A stretch of 20,551 bases of DNA from Chromera velia (lineage: Eukaryota > Sar > Chromeraceae): positions 22,993-43,543 of the forward strand of contig JAHBMJ010000643.1 in the NCBI GenBank assembly GCA_018398765.1, written 5' to 3'. The notes below the pieces were generated by a model that was given only the letters and a program-made list of their open reading frames with translations, was not told where the DNA came from and searched no databases. A program made the translations under genes and the position numbers. Below are positions 1-10,318 of the stretch, piece after piece (the stretch's first letter is position 1; every line of letters starts with the position of its first letter).

Positions 1-486
1 GTGTTCAGCTTGCTTCTTCTCCTCTTCCACTGCCAGCTCTCTTGCTACTTGATCTGCGAAGTCTGCAGACGGACAGCGGTCTGGAATCGGTGAGGAGACT
101 GCCACGCTCCCATGAAAGGGAGGTGTCAGGAAAGCCTCCCTTCTCACTCCTGGGTGCTGTTGATGATGGGGGGGCAGAGGTGCTTTTCTTAGCAAACCTC
201 CTGAGGCGCCACCTGATGGGAGCTTATCTGGGTTCACTGCAGAGGGAGTGAGTGTGTGCATCATCTTCTGCTGGCCCAGGGGCTGCTTTTGCCCTCCCTG
301 AGCCTGAGAGTGGTTCTGTACAGCCTCGTACATGAAGGGACCCACAGGCTGTTGCGCAGCTGCCTCAATCGCCTTCCGCTGCCACTCTACCGATGGCTGT
401 GAATCGAATACGACTGCCATGATGGATCCAGTCGGCCAAAGAAAGCAAGTCTGGGGGTACTTTTGTGTCTGTGGTCTTGGAGTCTT
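1..486 (-). CDS. Open coding exon running off the left edge, Gln/Pro-rich hypothetical protein
   Basis: The minus-strand frame is open from 486 to base 1 (162 codons) and continues outside the window. A methionine at 420-418 lies in good initiation context (A at -3, G at +4) and starts MAVVFDSQPSVEWQRK. The rest is rich in Gln, Pro, His and Ala, and ends with a charged helix-like stretch (ARELAVEEEKKQAEH) that could begin a coiled coil. There are two readings. Either this is the next exon of the minus-strand gene to the right (acceptor TAG at 489-487, phase 0, matching the phase of the exon ending at 788), or a new gene begins at the ATG. The acceptor has only a modest pyrimidine tract. I recognise no domain. 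The lack of stops and the coherent composition support coding; the function is unknown. Confidence 0.6.
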
Positions 487-787
487 CTATCCTACGAAGG
501 GCGCAGGCAATTGCAAGCCAGGATACGCGTTGCCTAAACTGGCAGCAAAAGAACTGGGCAGAGGAAATTTTCAAACAGGAACGCACTCAACGCAAAGGAA
601 TGAATGTTTAGCCACCTTTCCTGTTGTCGTACAGATAAGAGAGACCATTGAGCCTTTAGGTGCCGTTGTTGTTGATGAGGGTGGCATCGATCCACCATGA
701 AAACCCGTTGCCCCATACCCCCTGCCCCTGTGAAAAACGGTGGAAAAGCGTGTGGCTAATTTGAAGGTCTACTGATCGATCCCGCAC

Positions 788-1257
788 CTCCTCTCGACCT
801 CGCAGGCCATGCACCCAAGCAGCCCCCTCCTGCAACGCGTCCAGGCAGCACGCAGCGACCAGTCCCGCCCTTCTCCGCCCTGCACACGGAGCGTTCATCT
901 GGAATACACACACATGCACACGCACACACACAGAAAGAGACAAGAGGGAGTGAGAAACAAAAAAAGGATGGCATATGCATGTGCACACACACATACACAC
1001 AGAGAGAGAGAGAGAGAAACACAAAAACACAAACACACGCATGCTCTGTATGTATTGCTGTACCATCAACAGTCCACGACACATCGAGGCGAGCCGCGGA
1101 GAAACGTCCCTGCATGTTCCCTCACGGGAACAATTAAGCCATCCCGGCACCCACCCAGCCCCTTCTCTCCCTCTTGCAGCACATCCAGACAGTTTGCCAC
1201 AACTTGCTGCTCTGCATGCAGGCCATACAGAACCGCACAGAACGTCAGGCAGATACA

Positions 1258-1300
<43 letters not shown>

Positions 1301-2860
1301 CGATGCACAAACAAACAAATGCGCCACTCTGTGTGTGCGGATGCATGGAGTGAGTGAAAAAAATCAACACAAAACTAAGAAGAAAGAGGGCTTGCACAGA
1401 CAAGAGAGCGACTGGACCATCTTACCCCCTTCTCCCCCCCTGCTTGAAGTGTACATGCGATGTTGTTTTTTGGGCTCAGGGTCGGTCCCTTGGATGTCAG
1501 CCTCGATCTCTGCCGGAGAATCTTCGCAGGTTGGCGACGAACGTGAGTCTGTCGAGTCCTCAAAGAAAGAGAGCCAGGTGACGGCAGCACTGAGCCTCCG
1601 TGTAATCGTCGGAGCGAGAGGGGCGGGGCCAATGCTGGCTGCTTGAGGTTGACCGCACGCCAGTGAAGATGTCTGACTCGGCTCCTGCACATGCAGGGAG
1701 CGCAAGAGTAGGGAGAGGTGGGAAAGGAGGCATGCAGAAACGCAGCGGGGAAAAGAAAAAAAGGGAATCAAAGGGGGACTCTTCAAATAGAGGCACACAC
1801 ATGCAGACAAAAGAGTGCAAAATCGATCAAGAGTGCACTCAACATCATCATGCCTTGCTGCGTGTCAACCAGGAGAGACGGTTACAATAAAGAATGGAAC
1901 AGCTACAAAGCCCTCCCCAGAGAATGCCTCTTCGTACCTGCTCTGTCGTTTTTGATCTCGGGGTCTGTACCGTGGATGACATTGTCATCCACCATCTCTT
2001 CGAGCAAGTGCTGTTGCCCTGCCTGTGCTGGCAGGCTTGCAACACGAAAGAGCACTGCCAGCCTTGATGAAAGTTTGTCCGCACGCTGCAACCTCTGCTT
2101 CTGTTTGTTGACTACAACGATCGGCTCCGTCTTCCCACGCTTCAACTGTCTGTGTGTGCTCGAGCAAAAATTGGCTGCGGGGTCCAGCACAAGCTCCACG
2201 CACATGCATCGCTGCATGCAGGTCGAGGCGGCATTCCCCAATGAGAACCCACAAACTTGAGGACAAGCTCATCCCGTTTGCAACAAGAAAAGAACGCAGA
2301 ACACAAAGACGTGGTAGAGAAAGGCCGGCGCGTAGGAACGTGTGTAGGTGAAGAAAAGGAAAGGTCTGGGAGAAGGGCTGCAGGGGAAGAAAATTCAAAG
2401 AGAATCATGACATGATGGACGAAGAGGAAGGAGGCTCGAGAAGGGACTGACCCCTTCGTTCTTCTTTTTCGGAGAAAGTTACAATCCATACATGCAGGAA
2501 AAAGCCCCTGAATGCTCAGAGCGTACCTGTGTTCCTTTTTATTGGTCGAGCACATTTCCACCATCACCTCCACGAGCAAGCTCTGTCCCCAGTTGGCTTG
2601 TTGACATTCCTTCCACACAACCAAAAAAGGAGCTTCGGAAGGTCTTGGAAACTCCTCCTGTACTCTTTTCACCAGACCAAAGCGGGAGCCCTGCATGACG
2701 AAAGTGTACACTTCTGTAGGGAGTCCATGCACATTCTTCTGAAGCCACAAACCTGTTGAGGAGCGGCTGGTCGGTCGTGGTCGATCAAGCAACTCGACAT
2801 TCAATCAGTCAACCAGAAAGTCGCTCACTCACCCCAAGTGCCGGCCGCTGGTGTTCTCAT
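788..2860 (-). CDS. Multi-exon hypothetical protein with duplicated exons
   Basis: Hand-built spliced gene on the minus strand, exons 2860-2833, 2752-2527, 2149-1938, 1509-1426, 1211-1126 and 898-788, probably continuing into 486-1. Joined, these total 1233 nt, a multiple of three, with compatible phases at every junction. Donors are GTGAGT, GTACGC, GTACGA, GTAAGA, GTGAGG and GTGCGG. The proposed start is the ATG at 2860, just before a strong GTGAGT donor. The second exon is the longest coherent block and includes NVHGLPTEVYTFVMQGS and a helix-like LVVWKECQQANWGQ segment. The third is Lys/Arg-rich, then helical. Exons three and four share GTDPE(I/P)K near their ends, and exons five and six share VAxCLDxLQEG, which suggests exon duplication and perhaps alpha-helical (ARM/HEAT-like) repeats. 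I do not recognise the family. The 3' end of the 1509-1426 exon is uncertain, because a GTAC donor also lies within it. Expression data could change individual junctions. Confidence 0.5.
900..1040. repeat. CA/GA microsatellites
   Basis: ACAC-rich stretches at 903-930 and 984-1000 are followed by a GA run at 1000-1018 and more CA-rich sequence. They lie in the presumed intron between the minus-strand exons 1211-1126 and 898-788. On the minus strand this gives the TG/CT-rich tract just upstream of the acceptor at 899, so it may double as the pyrimidine tract. Confidence 0.85.
1252..1300. repeat. (CA)n microsatellite
   Basis: A nearly uninterrupted CA dinucleotide run of about 20 units, inside the presumed intron upstream of the minus-strand exon 1211-1126. 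It makes long false open frames on both strands (His/Thr-rich on plus, Cys/Val-rich on minus) that are not genes. Confidence 0.95.
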
Positions 2861-4006
2861 CGAATCTTTTCGTTGCCGCGCCCTTAATTCCCACCTTTTG
2901 AAGAATCGAATGAAAAGAAAAGGAAAGAACGCAGGAGCCGGAACAAGGAACGGCCACCTCTGTTTTGCCTGTTATGCCCTCTGTCAGAGTCAATTGACGA
3001 AAGGAGCTTGCAATATGATGGCCGGATGAATCCAGGCTTCACATTGAATTTCCGGAAAACATTCATATGCGTGCTTCCATCCATCCGCAATCCGACCGAC
3101 TGACCGCACGACCGACCGACCGACCGACCTTGTCTCCTCCATGCATTTGCAGGTTCCCGCAGCCGCATGTGCATGCATTCAAGTTGAAATCTGCAACAGC
3201 AACGGAAGAAACAGAAGGGATTTTTGTTGACTGCGATTCGACGTGGCCACGAGTTTGTTCAAGGATCACGTCTCCCTCCAACTTTCCGATCACTCAACAT
3301 GCCTTCACGAATATATAAGAATGTGCGTGCGTAGAGCAGTTCCTTGACACTCTTTTGAAAGGTATGGCACGCAACATTTGGACAAGGAGCTTTTCTCATT
3401 CCTGAGGCGGAAAAGGCGTGTCAGATGGTATTGTCGTGGAGCGCTGTCCCATGTTCACACGAGGAAAGAAAAGGAAAGCGGAGTTGGGAAGCAAGGAAAA
3501 AGCGGAGGAGACAAAAGCAAAAGCTGCGTGGATAAAACAGCGACTGCAGAGGAATGAAAGAAAGTCGTATATGCTTCTGCAGCTGCAAAAGTAGAAACAC
3601 CACTCACTCAGAATGATCAATGCACCCCACCACTGTGGTCGACTGTTGTTTCATGCAGATGCCCTCGTGCAGTGCTGTCTCTCGCAGGTTCCTCAAATCA
3701 TCCTGCCGTCCAAAAAGGACTCTCGAAGGCCGTCTATGGCCAACCTCACTCGTTCTTTCTGAGTCTTGCGTATCGTATCACTAAGACTTTGTGCGGGGGC
3801 AGGAGAGTGCAAGAACACCAGTGGCATATGCAAAGAGACTGGACGACGCGCTACGTGCATGAACTGCATGTTGTTTTCCTTTGCGGAGGGAAAGTTGGCT
3901 CCGTCCGACAGGAAATGCGTAGAAGAAGCAGGGAAAAAAGTTCGTCGTTTTCGAGACCTCATTCTGAGGTAGATCCAAAATTTGGTGGCAGACTCGATCG
4001 AAGCTC
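2861..4006. other. Divergent intergenic region, no firm gene
   Basis: The region lies between the proposed start of the minus-strand gene (2860) and the first supported exon of the plus-strand LRR gene (4007 or 4217). It may hold a shared promoter and 5' leaders. Two acceptor-like sites on plus (ATTTGCAG ending at 3152 and CTCTCGCAG ending at 3689) precede open stretches that could be leader exons of the LRR gene, but I could not connect them in phase. No clear TATA box or other core promoter motif was seen. Confidence 0.4.
3092..3130. repeat. (GACC)n tandem repeat
   Basis: Imperfect tetranucleotide repeat GACC/GACT, about nine units, in the divergent intergenic region. The reverse strand reads GGTC, so it also creates many false GT donors and open frames of the VGRS type. 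Confidence 0.85.
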
Positions 4007-4117
4007 ATGCATTGTTTCGGAGTCTTGTCCTACTGTTGCCTCCGTGTGAAATTGGTTCTGGCGTCGATCGTTGTTCTGGTCGGCCTTATGTCAGCCTTAT
4101 ACAATGTTTTTTCTTTT

Positions 4118-4154
4118 CCGCGCGGCCGCGCGCGCGGGGCGCGCGGCCCGCGGG
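4118..4154. repeat. 37-bp tract of only G and C
   Basis: Thirty-seven consecutive G/C bases, largely alternating CG, with internal self-complementarity (NotI-like and BssHII-like palindromes). It sits just upstream of the first well-supported LRR exon. If the reading frame from 4007 is translated, it encodes an Arg/Gly/Ala cluster after a hydrophobic segment. It could equally be a CpG-rich leader element. Confidence 0.8.
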
Positions 4155-4216
4155 TCCATGCACAATGGGCCACAGTCTCAAAAGGCTCTGGCCCGTTAAG
4201 CACTGAGGATTTGAAG

Positions 4217-6062
4217 ATGATTCGAAGAGCATGCAGTTGCATGACCAACACCAAGTCCTTTACAGCACCAAAAGGTCTTGTATATGCACTTCTTCGTGCT
4301 TCGATAAACAAAGGGGAAGGTCTTCGGGAGTCCTTGTTGCGTTAGTCTTGGATTTCCTGACTCAAGGGGCATTAATTTGGAGACGGCACACACTCCAAAG
4401 CAGTTACATTCTTCTTTCTCTCTGAGTGTCTCCCGCTTTGTTGACAAAAAATATGTCCCGATCCGTACCTAGGCTCGAGAGCTCTCACCCAGGTATGACC
4501 TTCTTCTTTTCTTCCTGCAGCTGAACAAAGGGGTTTGCGCCAGACTCTCCTTCTGATCTTTCTTTCTGAGGGTCGAAGTTTCCCGTCTCCCATTCCGTAC
4601 TCAATGTTATTCTCCATGGTTGCAGCAGAAGGGCACCTACAGGGCGCTGGAGCAGAATCTACCCAGACGAGCGACAACGTGCTCTGTGCGCTGTTCGGAC
4701 ACGCTCGCCCGAGTGCGGAGGTGCGTTGGTGTCTGCTCAAAAATCAATGGGGTCCTTAATTCTCCGTCTCGTTTAGCTGCGATCGTATCAAAACCTCTTG
4801 TTGTCGCTTTTTGATGCCCATTGTTACTTTCAAATCACATACCTGACTGCCTTCTGCAGATGATATCGGGGATTGCATCAGAGAGAAGCGGCTTTGGGTT
4901 GGCCTGGGTTCTCCTGGAGTTCATCAAAACGGTCAGCTGGAAAGTGAGACGGACACTGCCTAGTTCAATAGATGGACCCGTGCTTGGATCCGATTGCAGT
5001 CCATGCTTTTGCAATGAACTTAAATCTTTACAAAAGCTCAAAACGTTCTGTCTGCACAAACGCTGCAGGGACGCTCCCAGTTGCCTTTTGAGAGCTTTGG
5101 CCTATCCGGTAGGTTCGGGGGGTGAGGTTTGATCTTTCAGTTTCTCCTTTCGCAAACTTTCTGCCCACTAAAGTGCTTTTGTGGAGTCAAGGCAGGCTCT
5201 GAACTTTTTGTGCCATTCTCTGCATGTGTGAGTTTTTCATTCTCGTTTTGCATGTCCTCGAATCCGTTCGTCCTCCAAGCACATTTCTGTTTTGCTTGTT
5301 TTTTCGCCCAGTTGACAGTTTTCTTCCCATTCCCTGTCAACTTCAATTCCGTAGATTCCGCCTTAAAAACGTCTCCGATCTGCTGCCTTCCCTTGCAACT
5401 CTCATCGCGTCCCTGTGAGTGCATGAATTGAAGGTCTTTCTCTGCTTCTTCCGTGCCCCCAACGGTTTTCTCTGCTTCCCCTGTCTCCAGGTTTCTCCCT
5501 CGGTGCACCAAAGCTGCGATGCCTCCTCTCTGCCCTTCCCTGGGGCCCTGCAATTCTCCAAACGCTCACCTTAGGTCAGTGGAGTGAATGACAATCCCTT
5601 TTCGCTTTCTGTCTTTGTCTTGTGACCATCCCTTTTCGCTGTCTGTCTTTGTCTCTCTGCAAATTTGCTGAAAGAAGGTCCAAGGGAGCGTATTTGTAAC
5701 CTCTGCTTTCGTGGTTGTCGAAGAAGGAAGGAATTCTCAAAGAAGACAATGACCACAGACAGAAAGAAAGAGACGCTCTGCATGCAGATGCAGCCACCAA
5801 CGAAAATGCCGACGTGCTTGTCGAAACGTATCCGTCGTCGCTTCCGCTTTTCGTGCTGTCACTCTCTTCCCTGCAGGTCCTCATGTCTGCAAGGATGCCT
5901 GCCTGCCGGTCCTTCTCGATTTCCTTCTGCGCCTGAAAACGGAAGAGAGATTAGGGCGGCAGGCAATCTGTCTGAAGACTCTCAATCTCTCCAGTCAGTC
6001 AGCTCTGTTTCTGTTCATTTGCCTATCTGTGCTTTTTGGAGAAGAAAGAAGCACGTACAGTC

Positions 6063-6115
<53 letters not shown>

Positions 6116-8801
6116 ATTGCCACGCAGTTTCAAGAAAAAGGAATTCACACAGCAGTCTGTCTCTCCGTCTGAAAAGGGAGAGTGATGCAGTATTTCTGTT
6201 CGACTGCCTGTCCTTCCCTGCTGGGGGTTCTGCTCGAGTATCTTATGGGATGCTGGCATGCCGAAAAAAACCCTGCAGGAATCTGCCGAGATGAGAAAGA
6301 GCAGGAACGAACACATAGGAACGTCTCTCTCTCTCTCTCTCTCTCTCGTCTAAGGGGTTGTCTGGATAGGTCACGAACACCAGTCCCGCCCTACCCCACA
6401 AAACTCCTTTCGTGCTTGAACTTCCCCCCCCTTCCTCTTTCCCTCTCCTTTCTGCAGAGTGCGATCTAGACGACAGAGTTGATGTGATGTTTCCCCTCTT
6501 CCCCCTCTCTGTGGAACATCTGGACTTGAGTGGTCGGTCAGACAGACAGATGTCAGGGAGAGAGGCAGAGTGTCATTGAGGCAGGGTATCGACTGAACGA
6601 GAGGAGAAGAAGGGCACAGCCTGCCATTCATCCTCCCCTCCCCACACCATTGCGGTGTCTGGAGCCCCTACGAAGCGGGATCAACAAAGGAGCAGACAAG
6701 AAGTGAGACAGATGGAAGGAAGTAAAGAAGGATAGATAGAAAATGAAATAGAAGAAAAATGAAGAAAGACAAAGAGAGCAAGAGACGGAGAAATGGAAAA
6801 GGAAAGAGTCAGCAATAGTGTTGCAGGGAGGGAGGAAGAAGAAGAGGAAGGTCCACGGAGACCAGACAAGAGGGCAAAAGAGGGCAATGCAGAACCGTGG
6901 TAAAACACGAACGATACAGAAGAAAAGTCTCCCACCCTCACGGAGAAATCGGGGAGAAGAAAAATTCTCTGGATCCAAGACGATGCATCATACAGGTGTA
7001 GTTTCCCTGCAGGCAAATCAGGAAGCTAGGAAGAAACGTCGCGAGATAAAGGAAAAGAAACAAAATTCAATCGATCGATCCATCACAGAGAAAGACAAAG
7101 AAAAAACACGCACCGAATGAAACAAACATTTAACGAGAACTGAGTGAGTGAGTAAGTGAGTGAGTGAGTGAGTGAGGGCAAGAGCCGATGTGTTTGTCTG
7201 ACCTTTTTGTTCAACCTTACCACTCATTCCAGGCACACATTCCCCTTTCTTGCTGCGTGCATCATGCAGGCAATCGATTCCAGGCTCCCACAATGAAGAT
7301 CCTGAGCTCTGTGATCACACACGATCTGCTCTCGAACATTCTGAGTCTGGACCTGAGTGACAACCCCCTCGGCCCCTCGGGGGTGAAGACGATTGCAAAG
7401 GCCCTCTCGTCTTCGACGAAGACACTCCCCCTGCAGTCCCTTAAACTGGCCAGAGTAAAGGCCAAAGCGGAGGGGATGGAAGCATTAGCAAAAGCACTGA
7501 AAGCAAAGAAGACAACCTCTCTGCAGACCCTCGACCTTGCAGAGAACGAGATGAGGCCGCCAGGGTTGAAGCACTTGGTATCTGCAATCAACGCAGAGGC
7601 ACTGCCTCACTTGCGGTTGTTGATCCTGAAGAAGAATGCACTGTCCCTTGTGACACCAGGGCAATTGGAGAGAGACTTCACATCGATTATCGATCTTCTT
7701 TCAACCTGTGCGTTACAAGAAATAGAGGAGATGAACTTGAGCGAGAACGAATTGTTTGGTCCAATTTTGGGGGTGGGGGCATCTGCTGCGGCCGTTGCAG
7801 TTCCGGGGCGTTTCCCCAACTTGCAACGTCTGAATATGAAAGGCACAATGTTGACCTCTCAGCAGTTGGCAGCATTTGCAACAGCATTAGGGGTAGAGGG
7901 GGCACCGTCTCTTGAAGAGCTTATTCTCCCTTGGGGAAGGTCTGAGGAGACCCCAGAGGGTGTGGTGGCTCTCGCGAATACCATTTGTTCTGGGCATTTG
8001 TCTCGGTTGACGACCTTTATGGTCAAGCGAATCGATAGATATCATGTCACAGGAGAGGGTTTTGCGGCTCTCTGTCGCAGTCTGGCATCAGGAAAAACGC
8101 CCCTGCTGCAGACCCTCGATCTCGAGACTGTGTCAAATGACGCTGCAGGGTGTGTAGGGGGACTAGCACAGGCTATGCGGGAACGAAGGTTGCCGTCTCT
8201 GGAAAATTTCCGTCTTGATATTGCAGGAGACAACACAGATGGGAGCGTGCTAGCAGAAGTAGGCGAGGCCCTTGGGGGTGGTGGGTGTCCGTTGATTCAA
8301 AAACTAAACTTGCAATGGGAGGAAACTGGGGACATGGGGCTGAGGGCACTTGCCGTGGGGTTGGGGGGTGGGAATCTGTCGTCACTTCGGGATCTGTCTC
8401 TTGAAATTGAGTGTGGGGGGGAAGGTGACGGGAGTGGATTTGTGACTTTAGGAAAGGTTTTGAGCACCGGAAAGTTGAAATCTCTGCGCAGAGTGTCGCT
8501 TTCTTTGGGTAGCGATGCGAACGTTTGTTCTTTTTGCGAAGGTTTTTCTCAAGGAGGGGGGCTGAGTCCACCCGTGCAGGTAGAGATCGAAATAGCTGCG
8601 TCGGGCATGGCTAATCCCGCTGTAAGTGCACTTGCAGACGTGATTCGTGCGGGTAAACTATCGGGGTTGCGGAGACTGTATCTTGATATTTTTGTCGGGT
8701 ACAACCAGCTGGGGCAAGTGGGGGGGGAAAGGTTTGGAGAGGCCCTTGCGAGTGCGCAGGCAAAGTTGGTGTGTCTAACGGACCTACAACTGGACTTGTA
8801 G
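4217..8801 (+). CDS. Nine-exon leucine-rich-repeat protein, ribonuclease-inhibitor type, up to the in-frame TAG
   Basis: Spliced model: exons 4217-4319, 4521-4571, 4626-4720, 4860-4931, 5069-5108, 5491-5574, 5877-5993, 6458-6532 and 7270-8801. Every junction keeps phase and all introns are GT-AG; seven of the eight acceptors end in GCAG. The joined protein, about 722 residues, has regular LRRs that run across junctions: FESFGLSGFSLG, LQTLTLG, LKTLNLSKCDLDD and VEHLDLSGNRFQAP are each made or completed by splicing. The last exon (about 510 codons) holds many 28-30-residue units such as LSLDLSDNPLGPSG and LQTLDLAENEMRPPG, typical of NOD/RNH1-like LRRs that form a curved protein-binding scaffold. 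No kinase, NACHT or TIR domain is visible. The start is uncertain: ATG 4217 is conservative, while the same frame is open from ATG 4007, which would add about 70 residues with a hydrophobic segment (KLVLASIVVLVGLMSALY). The partner and pathway are unknown; protein interaction is inferred from the fold. Confidence 0.8.
6066..6116. repeat. (CT)n(GT)n microsatellite
   Basis: A CT run of about 16 units changes directly into a GT run at about 6101. It lies in the intron between LRR exons 5877-5993 and 6458-6532. A second CT run is at 6323-6347 in the same intron. Confidence 0.95.
6690..6870. repeat. Polypurine-rich intron segment
   Basis: About 180 bases with very strong purine excess on the plus strand (GAA, GGA and AGA units, plus a short GATA run near 6731) in the 737-nt intron 6533-7269 of the LRR gene. 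It gives false basic (plus) and Phe/Ser/Leu-rich (minus) open frames. No gene is supported there. Confidence 0.75.
7139..7177. repeat. (GTGA)n tandem repeat
   Basis: About nine tetranucleotide units, GTGA with one GTAA variant, near the 3' end of the last LRR intron. It creates multiple potential GTGAGT donors on plus, which may complicate automated gene calling. Confidence 0.9.
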
Positions 8802-9638
8802 GGACAGTTGGTGGTAGCGCCTGGGGGTGGATTGGAACGCGATCCTGGGGGGGTGGGGGGAATTTTTGAGGGTCTCGCCAGAGGTCCGAGCTGTCTGCCT
8901 GCCCTGAGATCTCTCAGTGGTTCCAGGAGGGATGCGGTGTCAACTGAGGGGGTGTTGTCACTCTCCACCCTGCTCACTAGGGGGAGATTTCCTGCGCTCA
9001 GAGATCTGAACGTAAACATAGCCAGGGTAGGCCAAGAGGGCATGCAAGCATTCGCTGCCGCTTTGTCTTCTCCGGCTGCTTCTGTGCTGCGAAAGCTTGA
9101 GCTAGGCTTCAGCCAAGCAACTGATGCCGGCAATGCCATGCAGATTTCCATGCTGGCTGTTGCACTGAGCTCTGGGAACCTCAGCCGACTAGAGGAGCTG
9201 TGTGTCTCCGCCCTCGAGAGAGTGGCAGACGCCCGCACTCTGTTTGTCGGTCTTGGTAGCGGGAAATTGTCTTCGCTTCACACTCTTCATGTGCGTCGGA
9301 GCCGGTTGGGGCCAGAGGGTGGCAGTGCCCTTTCAGAGGCAGTTGTTGCAGAGAAGCTGCCTTCCCTAAAGAGACTAGATGTGAGCGGGGGAAAAATGAC
9401 GGATGGGGGCGTGAGGGCCCTCTCAGAGGCCTGGATGAATCGAACTCCCCCCCCTCTGCAGTGTGTCAATTTGAGCGATAACTCACTAACTGGTGCGATT
9501 ACAAGTGCTCTTTTGGCGCTTTTTGGATCGAGGCAGCTGACCGCTCTGCACAATCTGAATCTTTCAAGCAATGCCGAGTTTGACAACGAATCCAAAGGGT
9601 TGCTCTCTGCTGCGTTTGCTGACATCGTTGAACTGTGA
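8802..9638 (+). pseudogene. In-frame continuation of the LRR coding region beyond a TAG stop
   Basis: After TAG at 8799-8801 the same frame stays open for 278 codons to TGA at 9636-9638. It keeps the same LRR rhythm, for example LPALRSLSGSR, FPALRDLNVNIARVG, LSSLHTLHVRRSRLG, LPSLKRLDVSGGKMTDGG and LQCVNLSDNSL, and finishes with LHNLNLSSNAEFD. There is no good ATG at its start. The repeat unit spans the stop codon itself, so the two halves were one coding region. Possible explanations are a nonsense mutation (C to T in CAG would give TAG), stop-codon readthrough, or sequence error. A 39-nt in-frame GT-AG excision (8769-8807) would remove the stop, but it would also delete a core LRR strand and is very short. 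If whole, the protein would be about 1000 residues. Confidence 0.75.
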
Positions 9639-9994
9639 TGCGCGCTTTGCACCACATGGCCCTGCATTATGTAGGTATATGACTATATACATAACTACTA
9701 GTGACGACGTTTGATTTATGAAAATGAAAAATCATTTTGATTTCAAGTCAGGCTTAGTAAGCTAGAAATAGCATGATTGATATATGTGATGTTAATTAGA
9801 AATATTTTCGAAATATTATGGTATAAAAATCTGATTTATAAGAAACTTTGACTCTGACTCCTTGAGGCTAGGCGTGGGCTTTAGTTAGTTAGTTAGTTTA
9901 GTTTATGACCTTATGGAGAACTAACTAACTAACTAAACTAACTAAACAGTTTTAACCTAGTTGGACTCTAAGAATCAGGCTAAGATTTGACTAG

Positions 9995-10220
9995 GGTTTG
10001 CACTCTCGTTTCCCCAAAAGCTGCAGCCCTCTAAAAGCAAGTGCAAAAGCCCGTGCCTCTTGCTCTTCACGCGCAGCACCAGGTCCTCCCGCTGCTGCTA
10101 TTCAGATCGAAAGTGACTCAAAGCCTCTCATGCAGAGAAGAGTCTCACAAGACGTCTTCGACGCTAGCTTCAACAAGTGCTCCTTGACTCGAACTCACAC
10201 TAACTCAGACAATGAGTTAT
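9995..10220 (+). pseudogene. GC-richer coding-like fragment inside the inverted-repeat element
   Basis: This 220-bp patch has much higher GC than its surroundings and an open frame without an ATG, giving for example KASAKARASCSSRAAPGPP followed by AAAIQIESDSKPLMQ and QDVFDASFNKCSLTR. Composition and codon pattern resemble the host exons rather than the AT-rich island. It may be a captured gene fragment carried by the element. I recognise no family, and it could also be unrelated unique sequence. Confidence 0.35.
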
Positions 10221-10318
10221 CAAACTTTTTACAGTTTTACAATTAAATTAAACTAATATAAACTAACTAAACTAAAGACCGTATATCTAGCCACATATAA
10301 CTAGCTTGATTAGTTTTT

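Noticed and set aside
809-1646. Plus-strand His/Thr-rich open frames across 809-1646
   Set aside because: They are produced by CA and GA microsatellites; the coherent, phase-compatible exons lie on the minus strand.
4372-4740. Minus-strand exon ending HTWVRALEPR with a GTACGG donor near 4466
   Set aside because: It overlaps plus-strand LRR exons at 4521-4571 and 4626-4720, which fit in phase with their neighbours and have better acceptor tracts.
5355-5415. Possible LRR exon LKNVSDLLPSLATLIASL followed by a GTGAGT donor
   Set aside because: It looks protein-like, but its phase (two bases left over) does not fit the next exon at 5491, whereas joining 5108 directly to 5491 keeps the LRR frame. 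It may be an alternative exon.
8549-9238. Minus-strand 229-codon open frame
   Set aside because: It is a shadow of the LRR coding sequence on the opposite strand, with no motif and with Ser/Leu-rich low complexity.
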